DNA of 64,000 bases from Arthrobacter sp. FW306-2-2C-D06B. Lineage in GTDB: Bacteria > Actinomycetota > Actinomycetes > Actinomycetales > Micrococcaceae. A program made the position numbers and the translations under genes. The notes below the pieces were generated by a model, which saw only the letters and a list, made by a program, of their open reading frames with translations, was not told the DNA's origin and did not search any database. Shown here in pieces: positions 25,213-33,963 of the stretch; within the stretch, counting starts at the first letter, position 1, and the number at the start of each line of letters is the position of its first letter. Location of the stretch: positions 4,500,407 through 4,564,406 of the forward strand of contig NZ_CP084560.1 in the NCBI RefSeq assembly GCF_021789175.1, read 5' to 3'.

Positions 25213-26399
25213 CTTTTCGCCAAAGGTTTCGCGGCGCCGGCCAGCCACAGTGCGATCAGAATCGGCGCCCCGATCGCAAGCAGGGCCATGTGGATGCCGG
25301 TGTGGTCACCTAGATATCCCAGAAGCGGCGGCCCGGCGAGAAACGCTACATAACCGATTGTCGAGACCACCGAGACGCGCGCGGCTGCGTGCTTAGGATC
25401 ATCGGCAGCAGCGGACATGCCCATCGGGAAAGCCAAAGCCGCGCCGATACCCCAAAGAGCCGCACCCACCCCGGCAAGGATGAGATCGCCCGCGAAAACG
25501 AAGAGGGCCAGGCCCACTGCTGCGGCGGCCATGCTGACCCGCAGCACGGCTACGCGCCCGAACCTGTCGATCGCGCGGCCGCCGAAGAAGCGCATGAGCG
25601 TCATCGCCGCCACGAAGAGCGCAAACAAAAGCGCGCCTGCCGATTCGGAAGTATTCAAGCCATCGACCGAGGCCTTGGCGATCCAGTCGTTTCCGGCCCC
25701 TTCCGTGAGGGTCGCTCCCAGCACCACCACACCGATCAACAGGGTACGGGTGTCCCGCCAAGCCGACGGGCCCTTCACGGCGGGCGCGCCGCCGTCGGGC
25801 ATTGTTCCTGTGGCTTCGTGGGGCATGAAGTAACGCGGCGCCGTCAAAGTGAGAAGGACCACGACGCCGGCAATCACCAACAGGTGCTCCGGTAGTCCAA
25901 CGCCGATCTCGGAAAGCCACGCGCCAACCAGCGCACCCACAAAGGCACCCCCGCTAAAAGCCGCGTGGAACTGCGGCATGATGGTGCGCCCGAGGCGATG
26001 TTCGACGTCGGCCCCTTCGATATTCTGCGACACATCCCATAGCCCAACCCCGACGCCGAAGAAAAACAGCGCGAGCGCGGTGGCGACCACGGAGCCGGCC
26101 ATCAAGGAGAACGCGATGGCCGCTCCGGCAGAGGCGGCCAGCAGACCGGCAGCGCGGACGGTATTGGCCGTACCGATCCTGCCGACAACCCACCCCGCGG
26201 AGGGCAGCGCCACAAGGGACCCGACGGCGGTGCACAGGAGGAGTGTGCCCATCTGTCCCGACGACAGGTGCAGGGTCTGGGTGACGGCGGGTATGCGGGC
26301 CGCCCAACTGGCAAAGACCAGCCCGTTCATGCCGAAAACCAGGAAAGTGGCGATTGCCGCGGCTTTGACGTTCGGAGCGGTTCGGGTGCTGGTGGTCAT
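25206..26399 (-). CDS. MFS transporter
   Basis: A 397-residue protein with twelve predicted transmembrane helices. The first block is FLVFGMNGLVFASWAARIPAV, followed by LHLSSGQMGTLLLCTAVGSLVALPSAGWVVGRIG, which carries the MFS loop 2-3 motif (GWVVGRIG). This layout resembles sugar-permease-like YbjJ/FucP-type MFS members, whose substrates are mostly unknown. Its ATG overlaps the stop of the DeoR-type regulator gene by 4 bp, so the two are cotranscribed and coupled. A sugar-related role is inferred from the regulator type. Confidence 0.9.
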   Translation of the reverse strand: MTTSTRTAPNVKAAAIATFLVFGMNGLVFASWAARIPAVTQTLHLSSGQMGTLLLCTAVGSLVALPSAGWVVGRIGTANTVRAAGLLAASAGAAIAFSLMAGSVVATALALFFFGVGVGLWDVSQNIEGADVEHRLGRTIMPQFHAAFSGGAFVGALVGAWLSEIGVGLPEHLLVIAGVVVLLTLTAPRYFMPHEATGTMPDGGAPAVKGPSAWRDTRTLLIGVVVLGATLTEGAGNDWIAKASVDGLNTSESAGALLFALFVAAMTLMRFFGGRAIDRFGRVAVLRVSMAAAAVGLALFVFAGDLILAGVGAALWGIGAALAFPMGMSAAADDPKHAAARVSVVSTIGYVAFLAGPPLLGYLGDHTGIHMALLAIGAPILIALWLAGAAKPLAKSN

Positions 26400-27172
26400 A
26401 CGATCACAACTTCCACGGAGAGATTTTCAAGTAGGGTGCGTTCTTCAGTGTTTGGCTTCCGGTCCGTCACAATGACATCTACCGCGTCCATGGCTGCAAC
26501 CAAGGCCACGGCCTGTGCATTCCATTTACTTCCTGTGCAGGCCACGATCACCCGGCCGGCCGATTCCAGGCCTGCCCGCTTGATCGCGGCGTCCTCGAGA
26601 TCGTGCGCCAGCAGGCCGTCCTTGAGGTTAATGGCACACGGAGTGACGATCGCGGTGTCAAAGCGTAGAGAGCGGATGTTGGCCTCTGCCATCGGTCCCC
26701 GGAATGACTGCTCGCCGGGAACCAGGCTGCCGCCAGGCAACAAGAGACCGGGACGCCGTCCCGAGGCAAGGTCCGTGGTCAGGAACTCCACCGCACGAAG
26801 GGACATCGGCATGATGGTCAGTTCCCGCTGCGCGAGCCGGCGCGCGATCTCCGTGGCCGTGGAACCGCTGTCCAGCCACACGTGATCGCGGTCGCGGAGT
26901 AGCCGTTCGACGCCGACGGCGATTCTCTCCTTGGCGTCCTGGTCCTCGAGTTCGCGCTGCCCATAGCCCGGGTTGTCGCCGCGGTCCACGAGGCTGCGGG
27001 CCCCGCCATGCACGCGGCGTAGGACGCCGTGGGACGCGAGGATTTCCAGGTCGCGCCGAATAGTGGCCCCCGAGGCTCCGCATTCGGCAACGAGCTCGTC
27101 AACTGTGATCTCTTCGCGCTTGCGCAGTAGCTCGCCAATGAGCCGGTGGCGGTCAGCAGTCCTCATGCTCAT
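26396..27172 (-). CDS. DeoR/GlpR family transcriptional regulator
   Basis: A 258-residue repressor-type protein. The N-terminal winged HTH (about 8-60) is RLIGELLRKREEITVDELVAECGASGATIRRDLEILASHGVLRRVHGGA, the standard DeoR signature. The C-terminal DeoR sensor domain (about 80-250, LDSGSTATEIARRLA) binds a phosphorylated sugar in studied members. It is first in the two-gene unit with the MFS transporter and is likely autoregulated; the upstream 60 bp contain TAATCATTATT and TGATCAT words that could form its operator. The effector is unknown. Confidence 0.92.
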   Translation of the reverse strand: MSMRTADRHRLIGELLRKREEITVDELVAECGASGATIRRDLEILASHGVLRRVHGGARSLVDRGDNPGYGQRELEDQDAKERIAVGVERLLRDRDHVWLDSGSTATEIARRLAQRELTIMPMSLRAVEFLTTDLASGRRPGLLLPGGSLVPGEQSFRGPMAEANIRSLRFDTAIVTPCAINLKDGLLAHDLEDAAIKRAGLESAGRVIVACTGSKWNAQAVALVAAMDAVDVIVTDRKPNTEERTLLENLSVEVVIV

Positions 27173-27242
27173 ATGCTATCCAAGAATGAGCATTTAATCA
27201 TTATTGGTGATCATATGGGTGCCTGCATGCCGAACGACTCAA

Positions 27243-27439
27243 ACGCTCGCTCACCTATGACGCATTTCAACCCGACGCTCGCTCACGTATGCCGCGTTTC
27301 AACCCGACGCTCGCTCGCTCACTCGAGGTGAGCGCGCGTCCCGTGGCGACCCGTCAAAGGTGAGCGGGCGTCCCGTGGCGACGCACCAAAGGTGAGCGAG
27401 CGTTCCGAAAAAACACCCCAAAGGTGAGCGAGCGTTCCC
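27243..27439. repeat. Inverted array of CGCTCGCTCAC repeats, array 1
   Basis: Three units in forward orientation (ACGCTCGCTCACCTATGA at 27243, another at 27275, a third at 27307) converge on a central palindrome at about 27315-27334. At least three reverse units of the type AAAGGTGAGCGAGCG (27356, 27389, 27420) follow. The spacing is about 30 bp but irregular. The same unit recurs at 31177 and in array 2 (39594-39813). No ORF is credible here. This is the content of the gap 27173-27476 apart from the DeoR promoter. Confidence 0.8.
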
Positions 27440-27476
27440 AGGCCCGCGGCCGGCGTCGGCCAGTCTCGGCTGGACG

Positions 27477-29159
27477 TCAGCGCGCCCGCTCTACCCGGGA
27501 CTCGTCCCAGACGGGCTCGGCGGATTCGTAGACTTTGCCGTCGGATCCGAAAACGAGGAAACGGTCGAAGGACTTCGCAAACCAGCGATCGTGCGTGACG
27601 GCGAGGACAGTTCCCTCGAACGCGTCGATCGCACGCTCCAAGGCCTCGCCCGAGTGCAGGTCCAAGTTGTCCGTTGGTTCGTCCAGGAGGAGGAGCGTCG
27701 CGCCGGACAGCTGGAGGAGCAGGATCTGGAAGCGCGCCTGCTGCCCGCCGGAGAGCGACTCATACTTCTGCTCGGCCGAGCCCACCAGCCCGTAGGAGTC
27801 GAGCGCGCCGGAAGCGGCCTCGCGGCCCAGCCCGGAACGGTGTTCGTCACCCCGGTGCAGGATGTCCAGGAGCGTCCGGCCCAGGAGATCCGGACGGGAG
27901 TGAGTCTGCGCGAAGAATCCGGGACGGATCCTGGCACCCAGTTTGACGGTGCCCTCGTGCGGAACTTCAGCGATTTCGACGTCCGAAACGGGCAAATGCT
28001 CGCGTTCCGGGTCGGTGCCGCCGGCTGCGAGGAGCCGCAGGAAGTGGCTCTTGCCCGAGCCATTGGAACCGAGCACGCCCACGCGGTCCCCGAACCAGAT
28101 CTCGGTGGAGAATGGCTTCATCAGGCCCGTGAGTTCAAGCTTTTCAGCCACCACGGCGCGTTTGGCCGTGCGGCCTCCCTTGAGGCGCATGTGCACGTTC
28201 TGCTCCAGGGGCAGGGCTTCGGGCGGCCCGGCCTCCAGGAACTTGGCGAGCCGCGTCTGCGCGGCCTGGTACTTGTTGGCCATGTCCGAGCGGAATGCAG
28301 CCTTGGTCTTGTACATAATGACGAGTTCCTTGAGCTTCAGGTGCTCCTCGTCCCAGCGCTTGCGCAGTTCCTCGAATCGCGCGTTGCGGTCGATACGCGC
28401 GTCCACATAGGTGCCGAAGCCGCCGCCGTGCACCCAGGCGCCGGCCCCGTTGATGCCGGGTTCAAGCGTCACGATGCGGCCCGCGGCGTTGTTGAGCAGC
28501 TCGCGGTCGTGGCTGATGAAGAAGACCGTCTTCTTGGACTCGTTGAGCTTGCCTTCGAGCCAACGCTTGCCAGGAACGTCGAGGTAGTTGTCCGGTTCGT
28601 CGAGGAGCAGCAGCTGATCCGGTCCCGAGAACAGTGCCTCAAGCACCAGCCGCTTCTGCTCGCCGCCCGAAAGGCTCGACGCCGGGCGGTGCTGTGCGCG
28701 GTCAAAGGGGATGCCGAGCGCGGCCATGCAGACCTCGTCCCAGACGGTCTCGACGTCGTACCCTCCGGCGTCTCCCCAGTCCACGATCGCTTGGGCGTAC
28801 CGCATCTGGGTTGGCTCGTCGTCGTGCTCCATCATGGCGAGCTCGGCGTCCTCGACCGCCTTGGCGGCCGCGGCGAGGGCAGGCGGCGCGGCCGAAACGA
28901 GCAGGTCACGCACTGTGGATTCATCGCGGACCTGCCCGACGAACTGTCGCATGATGCCCATGGTTCCGGAACGGCCCACCACTCCTTCGTCAGGCGTGAG
29001 ATCGCCGGCGATGATCTTGAACAGGGTGGTCTTTCCCGTTCCGTTGGGCCCGATCAGGGCTGTTTTGCTGCCGTCCGGGACCTTGAAAGTCACGCCGTTG
29101 AGCAGTTGGGTGCCGTCGGAGAGGAAGTAGTCGATGCCTGAAACGTCAATATGGGCCAC
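27477..29159 (-). CDS. ABC-F family ATP-binding protein
   Basis: A 560-residue soluble protein with two ABC ATPase domains and no membrane segment. Domain 1 has GPNGTGKTTLF, SSLSGGEQKRLVLEALF and LLLLDEPDNYLD; domain 2 has GSNGSGKSHFLRLL, SLSGGQQARFQILL and LLLLDEPTDNLDL. The linker between them is helical and basic. ABC-F proteins bind the ribosomal E site; some protect against antibiotics and others aid translation. GTG 29159 is taken as the start, since the family begins MAHIDVS-like, and GGGAAGA stands about 10 nt before it. The upstream extension to 29225 has no support. Confidence 0.92.
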   Translation of the reverse strand: MAHIDVSGIDYFLSDGTQLLNGVTFKVPDGSKTALIGPNGTGKTTLFKIIAGDLTPDEGVVGRSGTMGIMRQFVGQVRDESTVRDLLVSAAPPALAAAAKAVEDAELAMMEHDDEPTQMRYAQAIVDWGDAGGYDVETVWDEVCMAALGIPFDRAQHRPASSLSGGEQKRLVLEALFSGPDQLLLLDEPDNYLDVPGKRWLEGKLNESKKTVFFISHDRELLNNAAGRIVTLEPGINGAGAWVHGGGFGTYVDARIDRNARFEELRKRWDEEHLKLKELVIMYKTKAAFRSDMANKYQAAQTRLAKFLEAGPPEALPLEQNVHMRLKGGRTAKRAVVAEKLELTGLMKPFSTEIWFGDRVGVLGSNGSGKSHFLRLLAAGGTDPEREHLPVSDVEIAEVPHEGTVKLGARIRPGFFAQTHSRPDLLGRTLLDILHRGDEHRSGLGREAASGALDSYGLVGSAEQKYESLSGGQQARFQILLLQLSGATLLLLDEPTDNLDLHSGEALERAIDAFEGTVLAVTHDRWFAKSFDRFLVFGSDGKVYESAEPVWDESRVERAR

Positions 29160-29193
29160 GCGTTCAATCTTCCCACGGACCGCGGCGGACTCC

Positions 29194-29799
29194 TCAGCCG
29201 CCCAGGTGGTCCGCGCCAACGGCACCAGTGAGATAGCGCTGTATTGTCGGCCCCAGCGCCCGGACGACGACGGCGTGCGGCGCCGAGGCGATCGGCTCGA
29301 GTTTGATCAGGTAACGGGTCAGGATGAGTCCGGAAAGCTGCGATGCCACCAGGTTTCCGCGCCACGATGCCTCTTCCGCGGGCACCCCAAGCCCAACCAG
29401 AAGCGGATTGACAGCCCGGTTCAGGATGAACTCGCGGACCAGCGCGGCACTCCACTCGTGTTGCATCGCCGTCCGCAGGACCGCGACGCCGGCTGCCCCC
29501 GCGGGGGAGTCCCACACGGTCAGGAAGCGCGCCACCAGCCTCTCCCCGACGTCTTCCCGTGGCCCGCCCAGGACGGCCGATACGTGGTCCTTGGGGTCCA
29601 GGGGTGATTCGAGCGCAGCCATGAACAGCTGCTCCTTGGTGCCGAAATGATGGTTGATCATGGATGGATCCACGCCGGCCTCGGCCGCGATCGCCCGGAC
29701 GGTTGCGGCGTCATATCCTTTGCGGCTGAACTGTTCGCGGGCGGCACGGAGAACCGCGTCCCGGCTGCTCACTGGTCCCGGGCGGCGGCCCCTGTTCAC
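29194..29799 (-). CDS. TetR family regulator, coupled to FAD monooxygenase
   Basis: A 201-residue regulator. The N-terminal HTH (about 10-58, RDAVLRAAREQFSRKGYDAATVRAIAAEAGVDPSMINHHFGTKEQLF) is the TetR type; the C-terminal helical domain binds an unknown ligand. GTG 29799 overlaps the monooxygenase stop by 4 bp (GTGA), which marks translational coupling and fixes the start; the longer in-frame extension to 30027 lies inside the monooxygenase gene. It probably represses the pair through the 22-bp operator at 31099-31120. Confidence 0.9.
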   Translation of the reverse strand: MNRGRRPGPVSSRDAVLRAAREQFSRKGYDAATVRAIAAEAGVDPSMINHHFGTKEQLFMAALESPLDPKDHVSAVLGGPREDVGERLVARFLTVWDSPAGAAGVAVLRTAMQHEWSAALVREFILNRAVNPLLVGLGVPAEEASWRGNLVASQLSGLILTRYLIKLEPIASAPHAVVVRALGPTIQRYLTGAVGADHLGG

Positions 29800-31076
29800 A
29801 CCGGTTTCCGGTTCACGGCGGGCTTCCGGCGCGCAAAGTCCGGGGCGTGCTCCGGCCGCGGCCCGAAGGCGATCATGAGGGCTGGAAGTTTCCCGAACCA
29901 GGGAGCGTGGCGGAGGACAAAGACCACCAGACCCGGCGGGCCTACCAACTGGCCTTTCACTGCGGGGCCGAAGACCGCCTTCTGGATGAGGAGCTGCATA
30001 TTCTGGATCACCACGGTGGGGAGCCAACGCCTCTTCTGCACCGAAGCGAGATCCGCCTCGCCAAGGGTGCCCTGAAGCAATGGACGGGCGATGCGCTGGG
30101 CCGCGGCGACGGCGTCCTGGATGGCCAGGTTGATTCCGACACCGCCTGCGGGAGACATGGCGTGGGCGGCGTCTCCGATGAGGAGAAGGCCTGGTTTGTG
30201 CCAGGGCTTGATCCGGTTGAGTTTCACATCGAGCAAATGCAGATCGTCCATGGATTTGATTTCATCCACGCGGTCCGCCAGATCCGGGCGGATTCGGACC
30301 ACGCGGGCACGGAAGCTCTCCACCCCTTCGGCACGCATTTGCGGGTCCTTGCCCTTCTCCGCGATGTAGCCGATCTGGTAGAAGTCCTTGCGCGTCAGGC
30401 TGAGGAGCACGTCGCTGCCGGAGAAGCGGGGCATGATCGAGGCCAACTTTCCCTGTTCGTCCGCGTGCCGGGAGAGCCTGAACCACCAGGTGTCGAACGG
30501 CACGGGGAACTCGCGGGGGACCAGTCCTGCCTTCTGCCGGAGCACCGAGCTGCGGCCGTCGCATGCCACCGTCAACGTCGCGCGAAGCTCCCCTGTCCCG
30601 GTTTCCGCTCCGGACGCCGCGTCCCGGATGCGGTACGCCACCCCGGCGACCTTACCGCCGTCGTCGTACAGCAGATCCGTGGCCTCGGTGTTCATCCGGA
30701 GCCTGAACTGCGGCTCTTGCTGTGCGGCGTCCACCAGGAAATTCAGGAGGTCCCACTGCGGAACCATGGCTACGTAATCGTAGGGCGGCTTGAGGCGATC
30801 GAAGTCGACCAGGGTCACTTCCTTTCCGCCCGCGGGGAGTTTGAAATTGCCGAGCTTGCTTTGGGGCAAACCCCGGAATCCCTCGCCCAGCCCAAGCTCA
30901 TCCAAGAGACGGATGGTGGAGGGATGGACGGTGTCGCCGCGGAAGTCGCGCAGGAAGTCGGCGTGCTTTTCGAGGACGGTGACGTCGACGCCGGCCCGGG
31001 CCAGAAGGAGTCCGAGCATCACCCCCGCTGGGCCCCCGCCCGCGATGACGCACGTGGTGCTTTCAGGCTGGTTCAT
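29796..31076 (-). CDS. FAD-dependent monooxygenase (PHBH/aromatic hydroxylase family)
   Basis: A 426-residue flavoprotein of the p-hydroxybenzoate hydroxylase/UbiH-like family. It shows the N-terminal FAD-binding GGGPAGVMLGLLLARAGVDVTVLE, an internal DG-type motif (ACDGRSSVLRQKAG) and GLLLIGDAAHAMSPAGGVGINLAIQDAV near residue 300. It should hydroxylate an aromatic or antibiotic-like substrate with NAD(P)H and oxygen. ATG 31076 follows GGGAGT; an in-frame upstream start at 31097 would leave no room after the operator. It is the first gene of the unit with the TetR gene. Confidence 0.92.
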   Translation of the reverse strand: MNQPESTTCVIAGGGPAGVMLGLLLARAGVDVTVLEKHADFLRDFRGDTVHPSTIRLLDELGLGEGFRGLPQSKLGNFKLPAGGKEVTLVDFDRLKPPYDYVAMVPQWDLLNFLVDAAQQEPQFRLRMNTEATDLLYDDGGKVAGVAYRIRDAASGAETGTGELRATLTVACDGRSSVLRQKAGLVPREFPVPFDTWWFRLSRHADEQGKLASIMPRFSGSDVLLSLTRKDFYQIGYIAEKGKDPQMRAEGVESFRARVVRIRPDLADRVDEIKSMDDLHLLDVKLNRIKPWHKPGLLLIGDAAHAMSPAGGVGINLAIQDAVAAAQRIARPLLQGTLGEADLASVQKRRWLPTVVIQNMQLLIQKAVFGPAVKGQLVGPPGLVVFVLRHAPWFGKLPALMIAFGPRPEHAPDFARRKPAVNRKPV

Positions 31077-31098
31077 GGCCACTCCCGCAGGATGCAAC

Positions 31099-31120
31099 TA
31101 ATTCAACAAGCGTTGAATTA
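31099..31120. promoter_or_regulatory. TetR-type operator
   Basis: TAATTCAAC (31099-31107) and GTTGAATTA (31112-31120) form a perfect 9-bp inverted repeat with a 4-bp spacer, 22 bp upstream of the monooxygenase ATG. A dimeric TetR protein binds sites of this size and symmetry; the regulator encoded in the same unit is the obvious candidate (inference). Confidence 0.7.
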
Positions 31121-31176
31121 AGTGTGCACCTGTAGGCAATGCCTGTCTAGAGAGACTGCGAGCCTCCCCCCGGGCT

Positions 31177-31194
31177 ACGCTCGCTCACATATCG
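31177..31194 (+). repeat. Single copy of the CGCTCGCTCAC repeat
   Basis: ACGCTCGCTCACATATCG matches the unit of arrays 1 and 2 except for its last bases. It is isolated, between the monooxygenase promoter and the penicillin-binding protein stop (which begins at 31213). Confidence 0.6.
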
Positions 31195-31212
31195 TGCCGA
31201 AATACGGACGGC

Positions 31213-33216
31213 TCAGCCAGCCGCGGTGAGGAACGATTTGAGCAGCGGGCCGCTGGTTGTCGCACCGAGCCCACCGTCTTCCACGAACACAGCCACCGCC
31301 AGATCTCCCTGGACTGCAACAATCCAGGCGTGCGTCTTGGGCGGATTGTCGCTTCCGAACTCGGCCGTCCCGGTCTTCGCGCCAACAGGTGCCCCCGGCA
31401 CCGACGCGAGGAAACCCGCGTGGCCGGAGGTCACCACAGCCCTCATCATGTCGCTAAGCGCGGCTGCCTCAGCCGACGTAACCGGCTTGTCGGACGCCGG
31501 TGCGGCGGGAGACACGGACGCCGCGGGGGACGCCGACGACGACGGTGCGCCGGACGCCGTCGGCGTGGCACTCGCGGAGGGTGAGGCTGGGCCGGGGTTC
31601 AGGACGAGTTGCGGCGACACCGGCGCGCCGCGGGCCACCGAAGCTGCCATGATCGCCGCAGCCAGCGGGGAAAGCAGCACTTTGCCCTGGCCGATCATCG
31701 AAGCCGCGTGCTCGGTGCCGTCGGCGTTTCCCGGCACGGAGCCCAGGAAGGCATCGGCCCCCAGTTTCGGGGCCTGGACTGCCACTCCCAATGAAGTTGC
31801 CGCGGATTCGAGCTGGGCTTGGCTGACCTTGTCCCGAGAACTGATGAAGGCCGTGTTGCACGAATGCGCAAAAGCCTCACGCAAAGCAACCGAGCCGAGC
31901 GACGACACCGGATAGCCTTCGGCGTTCTTGAAGGTCCGGCCGTCCACTGTAATTGTTGGCGTGCATTCAACCTTGGAATCCGGCGTCATTCCGTTGCGGA
32001 TCAAGGCGAGTGAATCAACGATCTTGAACGTGGAACCCGGCGCGTACTGCCCCAGCATTGCCGTGTTGTAGCCGTTGCTTCCAGGGCCGGAGGCCGCTGC
32101 GAGGACCGCGCCGGTGGAGGGGCGGAGCGCCACTATGGCCGAGGCCGGGCCGACCCCGCCCAAGGTGTCTTCAGCGAGTTGCTGCAAACGCGGATCCAAG
32201 GTGGTCTTCAACGGATCGCCGGGCTTCGCATTGACGGCAAAAAGCACTCGGCGGGGATCCGGATTTGCTGCCTTGATCTGGTCGTCGGTCATGCCTTGCG
32301 GCCGGGTCTTGATGGAGACTCCATCCTGGCCACGCAGCTGGTTCTCGTATTGTTCCTCCAGGCCGCCGGTCCCGACGACGTCTCCGGCCTTAAGGGCACC
32401 CCCGGCCTTTTGGATCTGTTCGGCGCTTGCCTCGGCGACGGTGCCCAACACGGCACGGGCGAAGGTACGTGTCGGTGCCAAGGGCAGAAAATCGTGGATG
32501 GCACGGGCGCCCGGAATCGCCGCAATCTGCTGGTCTGTCACCGTCCGGTTGCCGTCCTCGCGCAGGGTGATGGCGCTGACGAATGCCTGCGGGCCGGACG
32601 CCTGGACTTGCTTCACATACGCGGCTTCGTCCACGCCGACCAGTTGCGCGAGCTTCGCCGCCGAAGCTGCAGGATCCGCGGATCCGATCGTGGTCTTGTC
32701 GATGCCGACGTAAACCACGGGACGGTAGCTGACCAATTTGGAGTCCCCCGCGCCGAGGATATCGGCCCTGGAGGGCGAGTTGACGGTCTTGTCCAGGACT
32801 TCGCCGTCCTTCAGATCCGGCTCCAAGAGTGTCGTGGTCCATTGGACGGCCCACTTGTCGCCGGATTTCTTCAGCGCGGCCTGGGAGGTGTATTTCCACT
32901 CCGCAGTTCCGATCTTCCACGTGAAGTTGAGCGGGACCGACGCTTTGTCGCCGTCGAGCTTCACAGCGCCGCTTTCAACGGACGGCTTGGCCGGATCGAG
33001 GGCCGCAAACACTGCCTTGAGCTGCTCGTTCGCCGCTGCGGCGCCTTTGCCGTCAACGGCGAGCGATCCGACGTCGAGCGCGGCCAGGGACGACGCGAGC
33101 TGCTTCGCAGCGCCTTCCGCCCCGGAGCGGCCGTCATCACAAGCGGTCAGCGAGCCCGCAATCGTCAGGGCGGCAAGCCCCAGGACAAGATTCTTGATTT
33201 TCCCCATTTGCGCCAT
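31213..33216 (-). CDS. Penicillin-binding protein 2-like transpeptidase, lipoprotein
   Basis: A 667-residue cell-wall enzyme that cross-links peptidoglycan outside the membrane. The N-terminus is a lipoprotein signal with lipobox LTAC (Cys26). An NTF2-like MecA_N domain (about 30-145) precedes the dimerisation domain. In the transpeptidase domain are the SxxK motif STFK (S395-K398), SCN at about 452, and KTGTAEFGS near the C-terminus. An Ala/Ser/Pro-rich insert (PGPASPSASATPTASG) lies before the KTG box. This layout matches the class B PBPs that carry the MecA_N domain; beta-lactam sensitivity is not predictable. It is transcribed alone. Confidence 0.92.
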   Translation of the reverse strand: MAQMGKIKNLVLGLAALTIAGSLTACDDGRSGAEGAAKQLASSLAALDVGSLAVDGKGAAAANEQLKAVFAALDPAKPSVESGAVKLDGDKASVPLNFTWKIGTAEWKYTSQAALKKSGDKWAVQWTTTLLEPDLKDGEVLDKTVNSPSRADILGAGDSKLVSYRPVVYVGIDKTTIGSADPAASAAKLAQLVGVDEAAYVKQVQASGPQAFVSAITLREDGNRTVTDQQIAAIPGARAIHDFLPLAPTRTFARAVLGTVAEASAEQIQKAGGALKAGDVVGTGGLEEQYENQLRGQDGVSIKTRPQGMTDDQIKAANPDPRRVLFAVNAKPGDPLKTTLDPRLQQLAEDTLGGVGPASAIVALRPSTGAVLAAASGPGSNGYNTAMLGQYAPGSTFKIVDSLALIRNGMTPDSKVECTPTITVDGRTFKNAEGYPVSSLGSVALREAFAHSCNTAFISSRDKVSQAQLESAATSLGVAVQAPKLGADAFLGSVPGNADGTEHAASMIGQGKVLLSPLAAAIMAASVARGAPVSPQLVLNPGPASPSASATPTASGAPSSSASPAASVSPAAPASDKPVTSAEAAALSDMMRAVVTSGHAGFLASVPGAPVGAKTGTAEFGSDNPPKTHAWIVAVQGDLAVAVFVEDGGLGATTSGPLLKSFLTAAG

Positions 33217-33303
33217 TATGCCTTCTTAGGCCAACCGGAATGATCCAAATCACAGCACGTTGCGCTTTTGTGATGCTTCAGGCACTTGGGCTTCCGGCAG
33301 ATC

Positions 33304-33963
33304 CTACTGACTTCGGATGATCCTGCGCTGGGTTGCCCCCGCGATGGCCGCCGTCCGATTGTCGACGCCCAGCTTGCCGTAGATGTGCACCAAATGGGTC
33401 TTGACCGTGGCCTCGGAAATGAAGAGTAGCTTCGCCATCGCACGGTTGCTCATACCGGTGGCGAGGAGCTCCACGAGTTGGACTTCACGCGCACTCAGGG
33501 CGTGCACTGGATTGCGGATCCGTCCCATGAGCCGCGCGGCAACCTCGGGCGCAAGGGCCGTCTGACCCGCTGCGGCAGACACCACGGCCTGCCGGATTTG
33601 ATCGGGTGGCGCGTCTTTGAGCATGTATCCGCTGGCACCGGCTTCCACTGCGGCGAGGATGTCGGCGTCGTTGTCGTACGTGGTCAGGATCAGGACCGGC
33701 GGCGGGGGAGTTCCGGCTTCACCGGCTTTGATCTTGCCGGTGGCGGTGACGCCGTCCATCCCCGAGCCCATTTGCAAGTCCATGAGGACCACGTCTACGG
33801 GTTCGCCGAGGGTGTGGAGCTTCGACAGTTCCGCCAATGCGGCGCCGCCGTCGGCCGCTTCCGCCACCACTTGGACGCCTTCGAAGTCGGCAAGCATGGC
33901 GCGTAGTCCCGCCCGGACCACGGGATGATCATCAACGAGCAAGACCCTGATGTTGTTCTTCAC
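33304..33963 (-). CDS. NarL/LuxR-family response regulator (HrtBA-like locus)
   Basis: A 219-residue response regulator. The receiver (about 5-130) starts VLLVDDHPVVRAGLRAML and has the acceptor Asp in VDVVLMDLQMGSGMDG; the LuxR HTH follows at about 150-210 (LSAREVQLVELLATGMSNRAMAKLLFISEATVKTHL). Its start overlaps the kinase stop by 4 bp. The kinase/regulator pair is divergent from an HrtBA-like ABC exporter, the arrangement of the heme-responsive ChrSA-hrtBA locus of Corynebacterium; a heme role is inferred from that layout. Confidence 0.92.
   Translation of the reverse strand: MKNNIRVLLVDDHPVVRAGLRAMLADFEGVQVVAEAADGGAALAELSKLHTLGEPVDVVLMDLQMGSGMDGVTATGKIKAGEAGTPPPPVLILTTYDNDADILAAVEAGASGYMLKDAPPDQIRQAVVSAAAGQTALAPEVAARLMGRIRNPVHALSAREVQLVELLATGMSNRAMAKLLFISEATVKTHLVHIYGKLGVDNRTAAIAGATQRRIIRSQ

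Noticed and set aside
27243..27439. CRISPR array
   Set aside because: The units are short, inverted about a centre and irregularly spaced, with no constant-length spacers, and no cas gene is present. The same applies to 39594-39813.
27591..29141. 516-codon open frame on the plus strand
   Set aside because: It is antisense to the ABC-F gene, whose Walker and signature motifs are unambiguous.
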